Assembly: GCA_947462335.1 (NCBI GenBank)
Contig: OX381708.1
Coordinates: 1,984,001 to 2,048,000, forward strand
Direction of reading: 5' to 3'
Origin: Harmothoe impar
Taxonomy: Eukaryota > Annelida > Polychaeta > Phyllodocida > Polynoidae
Length of the DNA: 64,000 nucleotides
The position numbers and the translations under genes were made by a program. Below the pieces are notes generated by a model. That model was not told where the DNA came from, did no database searches, and saw only the letters and a program-made list of their open reading frames with translations. This document shows positions 50,312-62,266 of the stretch, one piece after another. Every line of letters begins with the position of its first letter. The first letter of the stretch is position 1.

Positions 50312-51490
50312 CTACATTCTGATTGTGGAATCAACCTTTTTGAAGTTGATTTTCTTTAATCTTTCCACATGAACGCTCTGTTTGATTGTGACACCATCCG
50401 CAAGTCGTCGGACTCTGGCAGATGTTGGTGATGGTAGCTCAACAATCATATATGGTCCTGCATATAATGGTTGCAGTTTTTCAGATGTATTTTTAGAGAT
50501 TCTGAACTTATTTTTGATATACACAAAATCCATGGTATTAAAGTCGTGGAGTTTTGTACTTTTGTCCCATCTCTTTTTCATTTTGTTTTGTGAGCCTGTG
50601 AAATTCTTTTCGATTTTAGTAGATAATTCGTCCTGGATTTTAATTAACTTCAATAAATGTTCTTGCACTGGTATTGAAGTGTCACTAACGTAAGACAAGG
50701 TTGTGGCCGACGGTAAACGTGCGTGTCTGCCATAGTTCAGCATATAGGGACTGTATCCCAAACTATAAGAAGTACTTATATTTAAACCAAACGCAATGGC
50801 TGGCACAAATTCACACCAATTTGATTGCATTTTATCTGTGAATGTTCTCAGTGACTGTACAACTGACTGGTTGGCGCGTTCTACTAAACCGTTCGTTCTA
50901 CTTTGATAAGGACTTGAATATTTATTTTCTATGCCAAAAAGTTTACACACATGGGCAAACATGGCTTTGAAAGCCGGGCCGTTATCACTGTATACACGGG
51001 CAGGTAGGCCGTATCTACAGATGAACTTATCAAAGAACTCATGTGTTGTTTGTTCTGCTGTAATCTTCTTTGATGGCCATGCCACCACAAATCTGCTGTA
51101 GACATCTACTACTACTTGTATATATTTAAAGCCTCTTTTAGTTGTGTGCATTGGTCCTATAGTATGGATTTCTACATGTGCAAAAGGTCCTGATGACCCT
51201 TCATGCAATATCATGGGCAACGTCAAAGGATTTTTCACATATTTTGAAGCCAAACATTTGTGACAAGTATTTACATGGTTATATATGTCCACATTCATGG
51301 TTGACCAATACATGTGTGGTTTTATTACACTAGTTAATTTAGTGATACCCACATGAGCTCCTAACGGGCCGTCGTATAGATTATGTAACGTTTTCAAAGT
51401 CCAAGCAAGAGGGATTACCAATTGCGGTTCTAAAGTGTGTTCAGTGTCCAATTTCCCTGTGTATCTATACAGGATGTTATCATGTAACAA
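50312..51490 (-). pseudogene. Gypsy-2 integrase
   Basis: Open for 392 codons and nearly complete: HHCC finger (His-Val-Gly-Ile, Cys-His-Lys-Cys), then the core. Where families have an Asp-Thr-Ile-Gly-Pro start, this copy has His, so the first catalytic Asp appears lost. The second (Tyr-Ser-Asp-Asn-Gly-Pro) and the Glu (Gly-Leu-Val-Glu-Arg-Ala-Asn) remain. A GPY-type C-terminal domain follows (Tyr-Ala-Gly-Pro-Tyr). Confidence 0.8.
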
Positions 51491-52860
51491 GTATTGGTCA
51501 TGTGTAAGTAGGATATTTCTATGTGTTCTCTGAATTCTCTTGATAAACCTACTATGGCTTTTATGTGTCTTTTAGTAGCCTTAGTACTTGTGACCATTGG
51601 TCTTTTTGATGTTTTAAATTTCACTGCCTCTTTGGGTTTAACAGGGTCGTTGAAACTGTCTGTCCGATCCAATAGTTGGGTAACATTAGGAACGTCGACT
51701 TCCTGTTGTAACTTTCTAGATTGTGCCCTTGTGATAGCATTTAGGGTCTCACTTTTGATCATTATGGATTTTGGTCGGTAAATTCTAATTGGATAATTTT
51801 CACAATTGTCATCTTTTTCAAAATATTTAATGGCATGACCAGAAATAAAGCGTGGGTTTTTGAGCGATTTTCTATCATCATTGTCCCCAATGTCTTCAAA
51901 AGTGGGTATTCTAGATAATGCGTCAGGGACCACCTTTAATGTTCTTTTCAAATGTTTGATTTCAAAATCAAATCTTGCAAAACAATCTGCCCATTTGGCC
52001 ATTCTTCCGGTCAATTTGACTTTACCTCCTAATGCAATCAATGCTGCATGGTCAGTTAGGATCTCGAGCTTTCTGCCAATTATATAGTGCTCAAATTTTA
52101 TTAAAGCAAATTTAATGCCTACCAATTCCTGATCAGTCACTGAGTAATTCCTCTCAGCTTTGCTTAATTTGCGGCCTGCAAATGCTACTGGTCTTAAATA
52201 AGTTTCTTTGTCGAATTGGGAAATGCAACATCCTACTGCAAATTTTGAGCTGTCAGTAGCTATTGTGAATGGCTAACTGAAATCAGGATATTTTAACACT
52301 GCATCTTCAGCTATAGATTTTCTGATTTTATCAAATGCTTGTTGATGTTCTTCTAACCATTCAAACTGGATGTTTTTCTTAGTTAAAGCATACAAAGGTT
52401 GCATGGTCGCTGCAAAATGTGGGATAAAGGACTGATAATAGGTAGCTAAACCGTTGAATGATTTCACATGTTTCTGGGATTTTGGTGTGGGAAGCTACCT
52501 AATTAATTGAACTTTGTCTGGGTTTGGATGTATGCCATGTTTAGATACCACAAAGCCCAAAAACGGGATGGTTTTAAAAGCAAAATTACATTTGGCTTTC
52601 TTGAATTTTATATTAGCTTTTCTAAACGCTGAAAGCAAACTATTCAAATCAGTTAAATGATCTTCCCATGTTGGTGACGCGACTATGATGTCTTCAACAT
52701 AGGGTAGACACGAAGGTAAATGTTGCACAACATTTGCAATAACATTGTGGAATGCCTTTGGTGATGTAGATAATCCCATCGGCATGATTTTATAACGCCA
52801 AGTCCTATCCGGAGTGGCAAAAGCTGTTAGATTTCTATCTCTTTCTGTTAAAGGTATTTG
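51430..52860 (-). pseudogene. Gypsy-2 reverse transcriptase (C-terminal half) and RNase H
   Basis: Spread over three frames. RT begins abruptly at the palm (Met-Pro-Met-Gly-Leu-Ser) with Tyr-Val-Glu-Asp in place of YxDD, and goes on to the thumb (Phe-Leu-Gly-Phe-Val-Val). The RNase H part has an Asp-Gln-Glu-Leu-Val-Gly-Ile-Lys, an Asp-His-Ala-Ala and a terminal Val-Pro-Asp-Ala-Leu-Ser-Arg. The fingers and first palm motifs of RT are missing, deleted between this piece and the protease remnant. Confidence 0.8.
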
Positions 52861-52889
52861 AGAGTTTAAACCAATTATGGCGCCCTTTT

Positions 52890-53160
52890 TAATCTAATAA
52901 TTCTTATCAGAAGAGTTAAAGGCGTTACAACCCCTATTTTCACACAATATGGTACATTCACTGATCTCCGCAGATTTTCTGTCACACCAATAGTATCATG
53001 CATAGACCTATTTGAAACTACAAAGGAACATACATAAGACTCAGCGTGAGGCGAGATAGAAATATTTTCATTAGCCCTGATAGTCAGGGTATCCTGATCC
53101 AGGTTATGAAACTTAATACTAGACTTAGTACTACGGAGAAAATCTACACCAAGTATTAGT
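52890..53160 (-). pseudogene. Gypsy-2 aspartic protease, C-terminal remnant
   Basis: A minus-strand frame reads Leu-Gly-Val-Asp-Phe-Leu-Arg, the typical end-strand of retropepsins, followed by linker. The Asp-Thr/Ser-Gly active site is absent. Confidence 0.55.
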
Positions 53161-53270
53161 GATCTAGATTAAGTAGATCTCCAGATCCAGAAAAGTGCAT
53201 TACAATAACTTTCCAACCTATGTCTGTCTGTCTATTAAAGAGATTTATATATATCTTAATTCTATGACAG

Positions 53271-53710
53271 TGTAGGGGCTAGGGTTATGCGGGGTTTATA
53301 TGATGGGTTCTGTTGGATGCTGTGTTGCGAACTCCGTCCGAACCCTTCAGCTCGACGGCAGGTGGCAGCATCTGCTTCGGGCTTGGGGTATGGACAGAGG
53401 TCGCTATAGGCTTCCGGTCTGCGTGTGCGCGCACAGGCTGGCTGCCTATATATACCCAGCATCCAATGGGACTCGTCAGTCACTCTGGATCCATGCTGGA
53501 CAGAGGCCCCGTGATCACAGCGGCTATATAAGCCTACTGACCCGTTCCGAACTCTATAGGGAGTTTGCACTGCTAGAGCTTTGCCTGTCTAGGTTACTGA
53601 ATAAACCTATTGATTCACAACCTGTAACACTTGATCCAAACTGTGTTGGCTTTGTTCCTTTACTTAATACTATAACAATATTATAGAGGACCAAAGTACG
53701 ATTTATTACA
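53271..53710 (+). repeat. 5' LTR of Gypsy-3
   Basis: 440 bp, TGTAGGGG...TTATTACA. Two TATA-like boxes (TATATATACC near 53448, TATATAAGCC near 53524) and AATAAA near 53600. Starts with the same eight bases as the Gypsy-1 LTR. Confidence 0.85.
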
Positions 53711-53921
53711 CTGGTGCCGTGACCAGTTCTAAGTGAGAAGCAGGTTAGCCTGTGCGAAGCACAGACCTCGTGCTCTGGACAGAACAGCGAGGTCTCCGGA
53801 TGAGGCATTAGCCTTGTCCTCGGAGGGGTCATGTGCCATTGAGGAGGCAGATACCCCAACACGGAGCGCGGATGTTCTACATGGAACAGGCGTGCTAACG
53901 GGACCAAGAGGTCCGGAGATA
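53711..53921 (+). promoter_or_regulatory. Gypsy-3 leader and primer-binding site
   Basis: CTGGTGCCGTGACCAGT begins one base after the LTR (about 53711-53727), matching the Gypsy-1 primer-binding site. The leader runs to the gag ATG at 53922. Confidence 0.8.
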
Positions 53922-56440
53922 ATGAGTCGCTCATTAGAAGAAATGAATCTGTCGATGTTTAACGTCGGCGGATCACGAGCAGCCGCTCCGACGCCCCGGA
54001 GGTATGGCATATCGGAGAGACGTTGCTTCGACGACATGCGAGAAGCCAGGGTGCAGGAACGTCTGCAGGTAGCCCAAAGTGAATTGCTGACCATTCAAGC
54101 AAGATCAAATGAATGGAGGAACAATTTGATTGCATTGGAAGGTGCGATCACCCACCGAACCTCCAAAATCAAGGAGAAGGATGCGAGGCTGTCAACCTTG
54201 CTAGAAGAGAATGAGAGGCTTGCACAGTCTCTGAGTATGGTCCGGTCTGAGTTGAACGACAAGACAGCGGACCTACAGGCGGTTCAAGCCGAGTTCGTTT
54301 GTGCAAACACGGAGTTGAACCAAATGTGTGTGGCCAGAGACACTGTGATTGCTGAGACGGAGGGGGTACGCTCCAAACTCGTTCGAGATACGGAGGAACT
54401 AAGAGAGACACGTCAGACTCTAAATACGGAGTGTGATATTTTAAGAACCAAGAAAACTGCTATCCAGGCATTTTTGTTGGAAGCCTGACAGAGTATGCAG
54501 GAGAGTAGCACCTTTTTCGCTTCAGCTGATAATGGGAGCCCTACAGCTGGCCATTTCATGAGTTTTACAGACACTCCGAACCTACCAGGTGGGCGCAGAG
54601 TAACTATAGAACCGGCTCTGTCGGCCTCAACACCAGGTCGACCGCTTAGATTCGGCCGAGCAAGGGGTAGAGGGATGGCCAGTGAATACTCTCCGAGGGT
54701 GGGTATAACTGGCATCCGTCCAATCCCGACGGAGATAGTTTCGGTGCCAAAGCCTACGGCTTCTTTGGGGAGACGGAAACCATTGTCTGAATTGGTACAG
54801 ACCCAGCAAGAAAAGTTGCTTCAAGAGGAGCAACAACTGGACGCGGAACGCCAGAAGAAGGCATCCGTACAGGAGACAGCAGCCAAGAGCTACCTAACCC
54901 CTGGAAGCCTGTCCGATTGGCAAACCTGCCAAACAGACAAGATGTTTCAGGAGCAGAAAGCTTTAGAAACAGAGAGAAGGCAGGTGTTCCGCCAGCAGGA
55001 AGCTGTCTTGGAACAGCAAAAGAAACATATGCGTGAAAACGCTGCGCTGGCAGAGGAGCTAGCCGAACAAGAGGCAGCCGTGTTGAGAGCCCGAAATCAG
55101 GGACTGAGGGCTGCCGGTGAGGCTGCCAAGGCCAAACTGGAACAGGCCCAACAGGAGGAGGAGGCCGAGAGACAAGCCAAGCAATTGGTGAAGGAGAAAG
55201 CCGAGCACCAGCAGTTGTTTGCTCTGGCGCAGCAGTGCCAGTATATGACAGATCTGCAAAAGAATTGGTGGTTCAGTCAAGGAATTGACCCCACAAAGGA
55301 GCTGGTGGCATATGGTACTTACCAAACCTACCTAGAAAGACAGAAAGGCGCACCGAAGCCGGGTGCGACTCCGGGGACGAAGAGCCCGAAGAAGGTTCCG
55401 AGACGGTCAATTCTGAGTTCAGAGTTGCAGGAGTTGTACGATACTAATCCCGCTATTGCAGGGATAGGATTGCACAATGTAGGCGTGGAACAGGACGCCT
55501 CAACGGCAATTTGGAAATGATTGTCGATCACCTCCAAGATTAAGGGATCGTCCAATGCAGCCCGGCGGATTGCTAGTGAACTTAGTCCGCACTGGCAGAG
55601 AAACTCGTGGGAAGAATGGCTTGGAGCCACGGTAGAAGATATCAACCTCAGTGGTTGGGATCAACAAGATGCCTGATGGCAGTTGAACAGTGGAAAGACG
55701 AATTCGGACCGCAGGGTACTTTCAAACAGTTGGTGGAGATCAGTACTATACTGTTCGGAGGCTCCGCCCGTACGGATCTGATGGTCGCTTTCAAGAAGCC
55801 GGTGCAAGGCAAGAACGAGGCTCCTAGGGTTTTCGGACTTGCATTGATGAGACTCCTGAAGAAGGTACATCCTACTGCAGGAATCCAAGAGGACTTATTT
55901 TCTAAGGAATTGTTCTCTCAATTTGTCGCCGGATTGAGAGACCCCGACGTACAACAAATAGTGTAGGACACGTGGAGGGCGGATACGTCATTGGATGACC
56001 TTTTTAAGGCCATCGATATACACACCCTCAAAAAGTCGCTGCTGGAAGACCGGGTGCCAACCCGGGCCTCCGCCATCATAGAATGCTCTCTGGAACAGTC
56101 TGAGGGTGAAGGCAGTGAGGAGGAGGCGACGGCTTCTGCGGCTCAGTTTAGGAGGAGCGGTAAATCCTCTAAACTGCCGTGGAAGAATAAGAAGCCGGAA
56201 GGGGGTGGAGACCCTGCTCCAAAGAAGGAATCAACGGAGAAAAAGGCTCCGGTGATGGATGCCGCATTCTTCACGGCATTGTTTGAGAAAATGACAACTT
56301 CCATTCAGGGGGCTACCCAGCCTAGCAGGAGGAAGATCAACCGGAGGACCGCCAAGTGCTATAGGTGCTTGGAGATTGGTCATTTTGCTGCGGAGTGTAC
56401 AGCTCCGAGTCCGAAAGTTCCCGGAAAGGAGGGAAACTAG
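53922..56440 (+). pseudogene. gag: Gypsy-3 gag, copy 1
   Basis: Pieces: coiled-coil N-terminus (53922-54488, stopped by TGA), Gln/Glu/Arg-rich coiled coil (54495-55520, stopped and frame-changed), capsid-like part (55607-55966, stopped by TAG), and the zinc-knuckle part (55991-56440) with Cys-Tyr-Arg-Cys-x4-His-x4-Cys. The capsid-like part resembles Gypsy-1 gag (Gln-Trp-Lys-Asp-Glu-Phe-Gly-Pro against Glu-Trp-Arg-Asp-Thr-Tyr-Gly-Pro). Confidence 0.88.
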
Positions 56441-56455
56441 ATGGGCGCCAGCGCC
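56431..56455 (+). promoter_or_regulatory. -1 frameshift signal at the end of Gypsy-3 gag
   Basis: G GGA AAC (56431-56437) in the correct phase, TAG at once, 5-nt spacer, then a small GGCGC/GCGCC hairpin (56444-56455). Repeated at 59235 and 62039 in the other copies. The -1 frame closes within about 20 bases, because pol is missing. Confidence 0.75.
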
Positions 56456-56658
56456 TCCTATGAACTCTTAATGCGCAACCATATATATTATACGGTACTT
56501 GTGTATAGATATACATATTAATATATGTATATATATCATATGAACCGGTAGTGACACTGCTAACATACTAATGAAGACCAACTCCATGTGTACTTTACAC
56601 ATAAGAACATTCCAGCAATGGTCAAATTTACGGTAGTGATGTGGTCCTGGAGGGTTTA
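56441..56658 (+). other. AT-rich flank carried in each tandem unit
   Basis: Includes a (TA)-rich stretch at 56483-56540. The truncation point of the Gypsy-3 element lies here; the sequence is not pol. Confidence 0.6.
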
Positions 56659-56725
56659 CCCAACACGGAGCGCGGATGTTCTACATGGAACAGGCGTGCT
56701 AACGGGACCAAGAGGTCCGGAGATA

Positions 56726-59244
56726 ATGAGTCGCTCATTAGAAGAAATGAATCTGTCGATGTTTAACGTCGGCGGATCACGAGCAGCCGCTCCGACGCCC
56801 CGGAGGTATGGCATATCGGAGAGACGTTGCTTCGACGACATGCGAGAAGCCAGGGTGCAGGAACGTCTGCAGGTAGCCCAAAGTGAATTGCTGACCATTC
56901 AAGCAAGATCAAATGAATGGAGGAACAATTTGATTGCATTGGAAGGTGCGATCACCCACCGAACCTCCAAAATCAAGGAGAAGGATGCGAGGCTGTCAAC
57001 CTTGCTAGAAGAGAATGAGAGGCTTGCACAGTCTCTGAGTATGGTCCGGTCTGAGTTGAACGACAAGACAGCGGACCTACAGGCGGTTCAAGCCGAGTTC
57101 GTTTGTGCAAACACGGAGTTGAACCAAATGTGTGTGGCCAGAGACACTGTGATTGCTGAGACGGAGGGGGTACGCTCCAAACTCGTTCGAGATACGGAGG
57201 AACTAAGAGAGACACGTCAGACTCTAAATACGGAGTGTGATATTTTAAGAACCAAGAAAACTGCTATCCAGGCATTTTTGTTGGAAGCCTGACAGAGTAT
57301 GCAGGAGAGTAGCACCTTTTTCGCTTCAGCTGATAATGGGAGCCCTACAGCTGGCCATTTCATGAGTTTTACAGACACTCCGAACCTACCAGGTGGGCGC
57401 AGAGTAACTATAGAACCGGCTCTGTCGGCCTCAACACCAGGTCGACCGCTTAGATTCGGCCGAGCAAGGGGTAGAGGGATGGCCAGTGAATACTCTCCGA
57501 GGGTGGGTATAACTGGCATCCGTCCAATTCCGACGGAGATAGTTTCGGTGCCAAAGCCTACGGCTTCTTTGGGGAGACGGAAACCATTGTCTGAATTGGT
57601 ACAGACCCAGCAAGAAAAGTTGCTTCAAGAGGAGCAACAACTGGACGCGGAACGCCAGAAGAAGGCATCCGTACAGGAGACAGCAGCCAAGAGCTACCTA
57701 ACCCCTGGAAGCCTGTCCGATTGGCAAACCTGCCAAACAGACAAGATGTTTCAGGAGCAGAAAGCTTTAGAAACAGAGAGAAGGCAGGTGTTCCGCCAGC
57801 AGGAAGCTGTCTTGGAACAGCAAAAGAAACATATGCGTGAAAACGCTGCGCTGGCGGAGGAGCTAGCCGAACAAGAGGCAGCCGTGTTGAGAGCCCGAAA
57901 TCAGGGACTGAGGGCTGCCGGTGAGGCTGCCAAGGCCAAACTGGAACAGGCCCAACAGGAGGAGGAGGCCGAGAGACAAGCCAAGCAATTGGTGAAGGAG
58001 AAAGCCGAGCACCAGCAGTTGTTTGCTCTGGCGCAGCAGTGCCAGTATATGACAGATCTGCAAAAGAATTGGTGGTTCAGTCAAGGAATTGACCCCACAA
58101 AGGAGCTGGTGGCATATGGTACTTACCAAACCTACCTAGAAAGACAGAAAGGCGCACCGAAGCCGGGTGCGACTCCGGGGACGAAGAGCCCGAAGAAGGT
58201 TCCGAGACGGTCAATTCTGAGTTCAGAGTTGCAGGAGTTGTACGATACTAATCCCGCTATTGCAGGGATAGGATTGCACAATGTAGGCGTGGAACAGGAC
58301 GCCTCAACGGCAATTTGGAAATGATTGTCGATCACCTCCAAGATTAAGGGATCGTCCAATGCAGCCCGGCGGATTGCTAGTGAACTTAGTCCGCACTGGC
58401 AGAGAAACTCGTGGGAAGAATGGCTTGGAGCCACGGTAGAAGATATCAACCTCAGTGGTTGGGATCAACAAGATGCCTGATGGCAGTTGAACAGTGGAAA
58501 GACGAATTCGGACCGCAGGGTACTTTCAAACAGTTGGTGGAGATCAGTATTATACTGTTCGGAGGCTCCGCCCGTACGGATCCGATGGTCGCTTTCAAGA
58601 AGCCGGTGCAAGGCAAGAACGAGGCTCCTAGGGTTTTCGGACTTGCATTGATGAGACTCCTGAAGAAGGTACATCCTACTGCAGGAATCCAAGAGGACTT
58701 ATTTTCTAAGGAATTGTTCTCTCAATTTGTCGCCGGATTGAGAGACCCCGACGTACAACAAATAGTGTAGGACACGTGGAGGGCGGATACGTCATTGGAT
58801 GACCTTTTTAAGGCCATCGATATACACACCCTCAAAAAGTCGCTGCTGGAAGACCGGGTACCAACCCGGGCCTCCGCCATCATAGAATGCTCTCTGGAAC
58901 AGTCTGAGGGTGAAGGCAGTGAGGAGGAGGCGACGGCTTCTGCGGCTCAGTTTAGGAGGAGCGGTAAATCCTCTAAACTGCCGTGGAAGAATAAGAAGCC
59001 GGAAGGGGGTGGAGACCCTGCTCCAAAGAAGGAATCAACGGAGAAAAAGGCTCCGGTGATGGATGCCGCATTCTTCACGGCATTGTTTGAGAAAATGACA
59101 ACTTCCATTCAGGGGGCTACCCAGCCTAGCAGGAGGAAGATCAACCGGAGGACCGCCAAGTGCTATAGGTGCTTGGAGATTGGTCATTTTGCTGCGGAGT
59201 GTACAGCTCCGAGTCCGAAAGTTCCCGGAAAGGAGGGAAACTAG
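56726..59244 (+). pseudogene. gag: Gypsy-3 gag, copy 2
   Basis: Same four pieces and same stops as copy 1, offset by exactly 2804 bp. A handful of substitutions only. Confidence 0.88.
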
Positions 59245-59529
59245 ATGGGCGCCAGCGCCTCCTATGAACTCTTAATGCGCAACCATATATATTATACGGT
59301 ACTTGTGTATAGATATACATATTAATATATGTATATATATCATATGAACCGGTAGTGACACTGCTAACATACTAATGAAGACCAACTCCATGTGTACTTT
59401 ACACATAAGAACATTCCAGCAATGGTCAAATTTACGGTAGTGATGTGGTCCTGGAGGGTTTACCCAACACGGAGCGCGGATGTTCTACATGGAACAGGCG
59501 TGCTAACGGGACCAAGAGGTCCGGAGATA

Positions 59530-62048
59530 ATGAGTCGCTCATTAGAAGAAATGAATCTGTCGATGTTTAACGTCGGCGGATCACGAGCAGCCGCTCCGAC
59601 GCCCCGGAGGTATGGCATATCGGAGAGACGTTGCTTCGACGACATGCGAGAAGCCAGGGTGCAGGAACGTCTGCAGGTAGCCCAAAGTGAATTGCTGACC
59701 ATTCAAGCAAGATCAAATGAATGGAGGAACAATTTGATTGCATTGGAAGGTGCGATCACCCACCGAACCTCCAAAATCAAGGAGAAGGATGCGAGGCTGT
59801 CAACCTTGCTAGAAGAGAATGAGAGGCTTGCACAGTCTCTGAGTATGGTCCGGTCTGAGTTAAACGACAAGACAGCGGACCTACAGGCGGTTCAAGCCGA
59901 GTTCGTTTGTGCGAACACGGAGTTGAACCAAATGTGTGTGGCCAGAGACACTGTGATTGCTGAGACGGAGGGGGTACGCTCCAAACTCGTTCGAGATACG
60001 GAGGAACTAAGAGAGACACGTCAGACTCTAAATACGGAGTGTGATATTTTAAGAACCAAGAAAACTGCTATCCAGGCATTTTTGTTGGAAGCCTGACAGA
60101 GTATGCAGGAGAGTAGCACCTTTTTCGCTTCAGCTGATAATGGGAGCCCTACAGCTGGCCATTTCATGAGTTTTACAGACACTCCGAACCTACCAGGTGG
60201 GCGCAGAGTAACTATAGAACCGGCTCTGTCGGCCTCAACACCAGGTTGACCGCTTAGATTCGGCCGAGCAAGGGGTAGAGGGATGGCCAGTGAATACTCT
60301 CCGAGGGTGGGTATAACTGGCATCCGTCCAATCCCGACGGAGATAGTTTTGGTGCCAAAGCCTACAGCATCTTTGGGGAGACGGAAACCATTGTCTGAAT
60401 TGGTACAGACCCAGCAAGAAAAGTTGCTTCAAGAGGAGCAACAACTGGACGCGGAACGCCAGAAGAAGGCATCCGTACAGGAGACAGCAGCCAAGAGCTA
60501 CCTAACCCCTGGAAGCCTGTCCGATTGGCAAACCTGCCAAACAGACAAGATGTTTCAGGAGCAGAAAGCTTTAGAAACAGAGAGAAGGCAGGTGTTCCGC
60601 CAGCAGGAAGCTGTCTTGGAACAGCAAAAGAAACATATGCGTGAAAACGCTGCGCTGGCGGAGGAGCTAGCCGAACAAGAGGCAGCCGTGTTGAGAGCCC
60701 GAAATCAGGGACTGAGGGCTGCCGGTGAGGCTGCCAAGGCCAAACTGGAACAGGCCCAACAGGAGGAGGAGGCCGAGAGACAAGCCAAGCAATTGGTGAA
60801 GGAGAAAGCCGAGCACCAGCAGTTGTTTGCTCTGGCGCAGCAGTGCCAGTATATGACAGATCTGCAAAAGAATTGGTGGTTCAGTCAAGGAATTGACCCC
60901 ACAAAGGAGCTGGTGGCATATGGTACTTACCAAACCTACCTAGAAAGACAGAAAGGTGCACCGAAGCCGGGTGCGACTCCGGGGACGAAGAGCCCGAAGA
61001 AGGTTCCGAGACGGTCAATTCTGAGTTCAGAGTTGCAGGAGTTGTACGATACTAATCCCGCTATTGCAGGGATAGGATTGCACAATGTAGGCGTGGAACA
61101 GGACGCCTCAACGGCAATTTGGAAATGATTGTCGATCACCTCCAAGATTAAGGGATCGTCCAATGCAGCCCGGCGGATTGCTAGTGAACTTAGTCCGCAC
61201 TGGCAGAGAAACTCGTGGGAAGAATGGCTTGGAGCCACGGTAGAAGATATCAACCTCAGTGGTTGGGATCAACAAGATGCCTGATGGCAGTTGAACAGTG
61301 GAAAGACGAATTCGGACCGCAGGGTACTTTCAAACAGTTGGTGGAGATCAGTACTATACTGTTCGGAGGCTCCGCCCGTACGGATCCGATGGTCGCTTTC
61401 AAGAAGCCGGTGCAAGGCAAGAACGAGGCTCCTAGGGTTTTCGGACTTGCATTGATGAGACTCCTGAAGAAGGTACATCCTACTGCAGGAATCCAAGAGG
61501 ACTTATTTTCTAAGGAATTGTTCTCTCAATTTGTCGCCGGATTGAGAGACCCCGACGTACAACAAATAGTGTAGGACACGTGGAGGGCGGATACGTCATT
61601 GGATGACCTTTTTAAGGCCATCGATATACACACCCTCAAAAAGTCGCTGATGGGAGACCGGGTGCCAACCCGGGCCTCCGCCATCATAGAATGCTCTCTG
61701 GAACAGTCTGAGGGTGAAGGCAGTGAGGAGGAGGCGACGGCTTCTGCGGCTCAGTTTAGGAGGAGCGGTAAATCCTCTAAACTGCCGTGGAAGAATAAGA
61801 AGCCGGAAGGGGGTGGAGACCCTGCTCCGAAGAAGGAATCAACGGAGAAAAAGGCTCCGGTGATGGATGCCGCGTTCTTCACGGCATTGTTTGAGAAAAT
61901 GACAACTTCCATTCAGGGGGCTACCCAGCCTAGCAGGAGGAAGATCAACCGGAGGACCGCCAAGTGCTATAGGTGCTTGGAGATTGGTCATTTTGCTGCG
62001 GAGTGTACAGCTCCGAGTCCGAAAGTTCCCGGAAAGGAGGGAAACTAG
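59530..62048 (+). pseudogene. gag: Gypsy-3 gag, copy 3
   Basis: As copies 1 and 2, with one more nonsense change: CGA to TGA at 60247, so the second piece restarts at 60283. Most of its differences from the others fall at CpG sites. Confidence 0.88.
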
Positions 62049-62266
62049 ATGGGCGCCAGCGCCTCCTATGAACTCTTAATGCGCAACCATATATATTATA
62101 CGGTACTTGTGTATAGATATACATATTAATATATGTATATATATCATATGAACCGGTAGTGACACTGCTAACATACTAATGAAGACCAACTCCATGTGTA
62201 CTTTACACATAAGAACATTCCAGCAATGGTCAAATTTACGGTAGTGATGTGGTCCTGGAGGGTTTA

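Larger units (their letters stand above)
44688..53270 (-). mobile_element. Gypsy-2: degenerate Ty3/Gypsy-type element with env-like gene, 5'-truncated
   Basis: The minus strand reads protease remnant, partial RT, RNase H, integrase, env-like protein, polypurine tract, LTR. The 5' LTR and gag are missing: the copy ends where the Gypsy-3 LTR begins at 53271. Stops, frameshifts and a deletion show it is old. Confidence 0.8.
53855..62266 (+). repeat. Three tandem copies of a 2804-bp unit containing gag
   Basis: Units 53855-56658, 56659-59462 and 59463-62266 are near-identical. Each holds a complete (broken) gag, its frameshift signal and 218 bp of unrelated AT-rich flank. The new junction GGTTTAC|CCAACACGG is the same at both internal boundaries. 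Only the first unit has the LTR and leader; only the third continues into the flank. Confidence 0.95.

Noticed and set aside
53922..62048. Gag array as a domesticated Arc-like gene
   Set aside because: Each copy has at least three shared breaks in the coding frame, and an LTR and primer site precede the first, so it is a dead retrotransposon.
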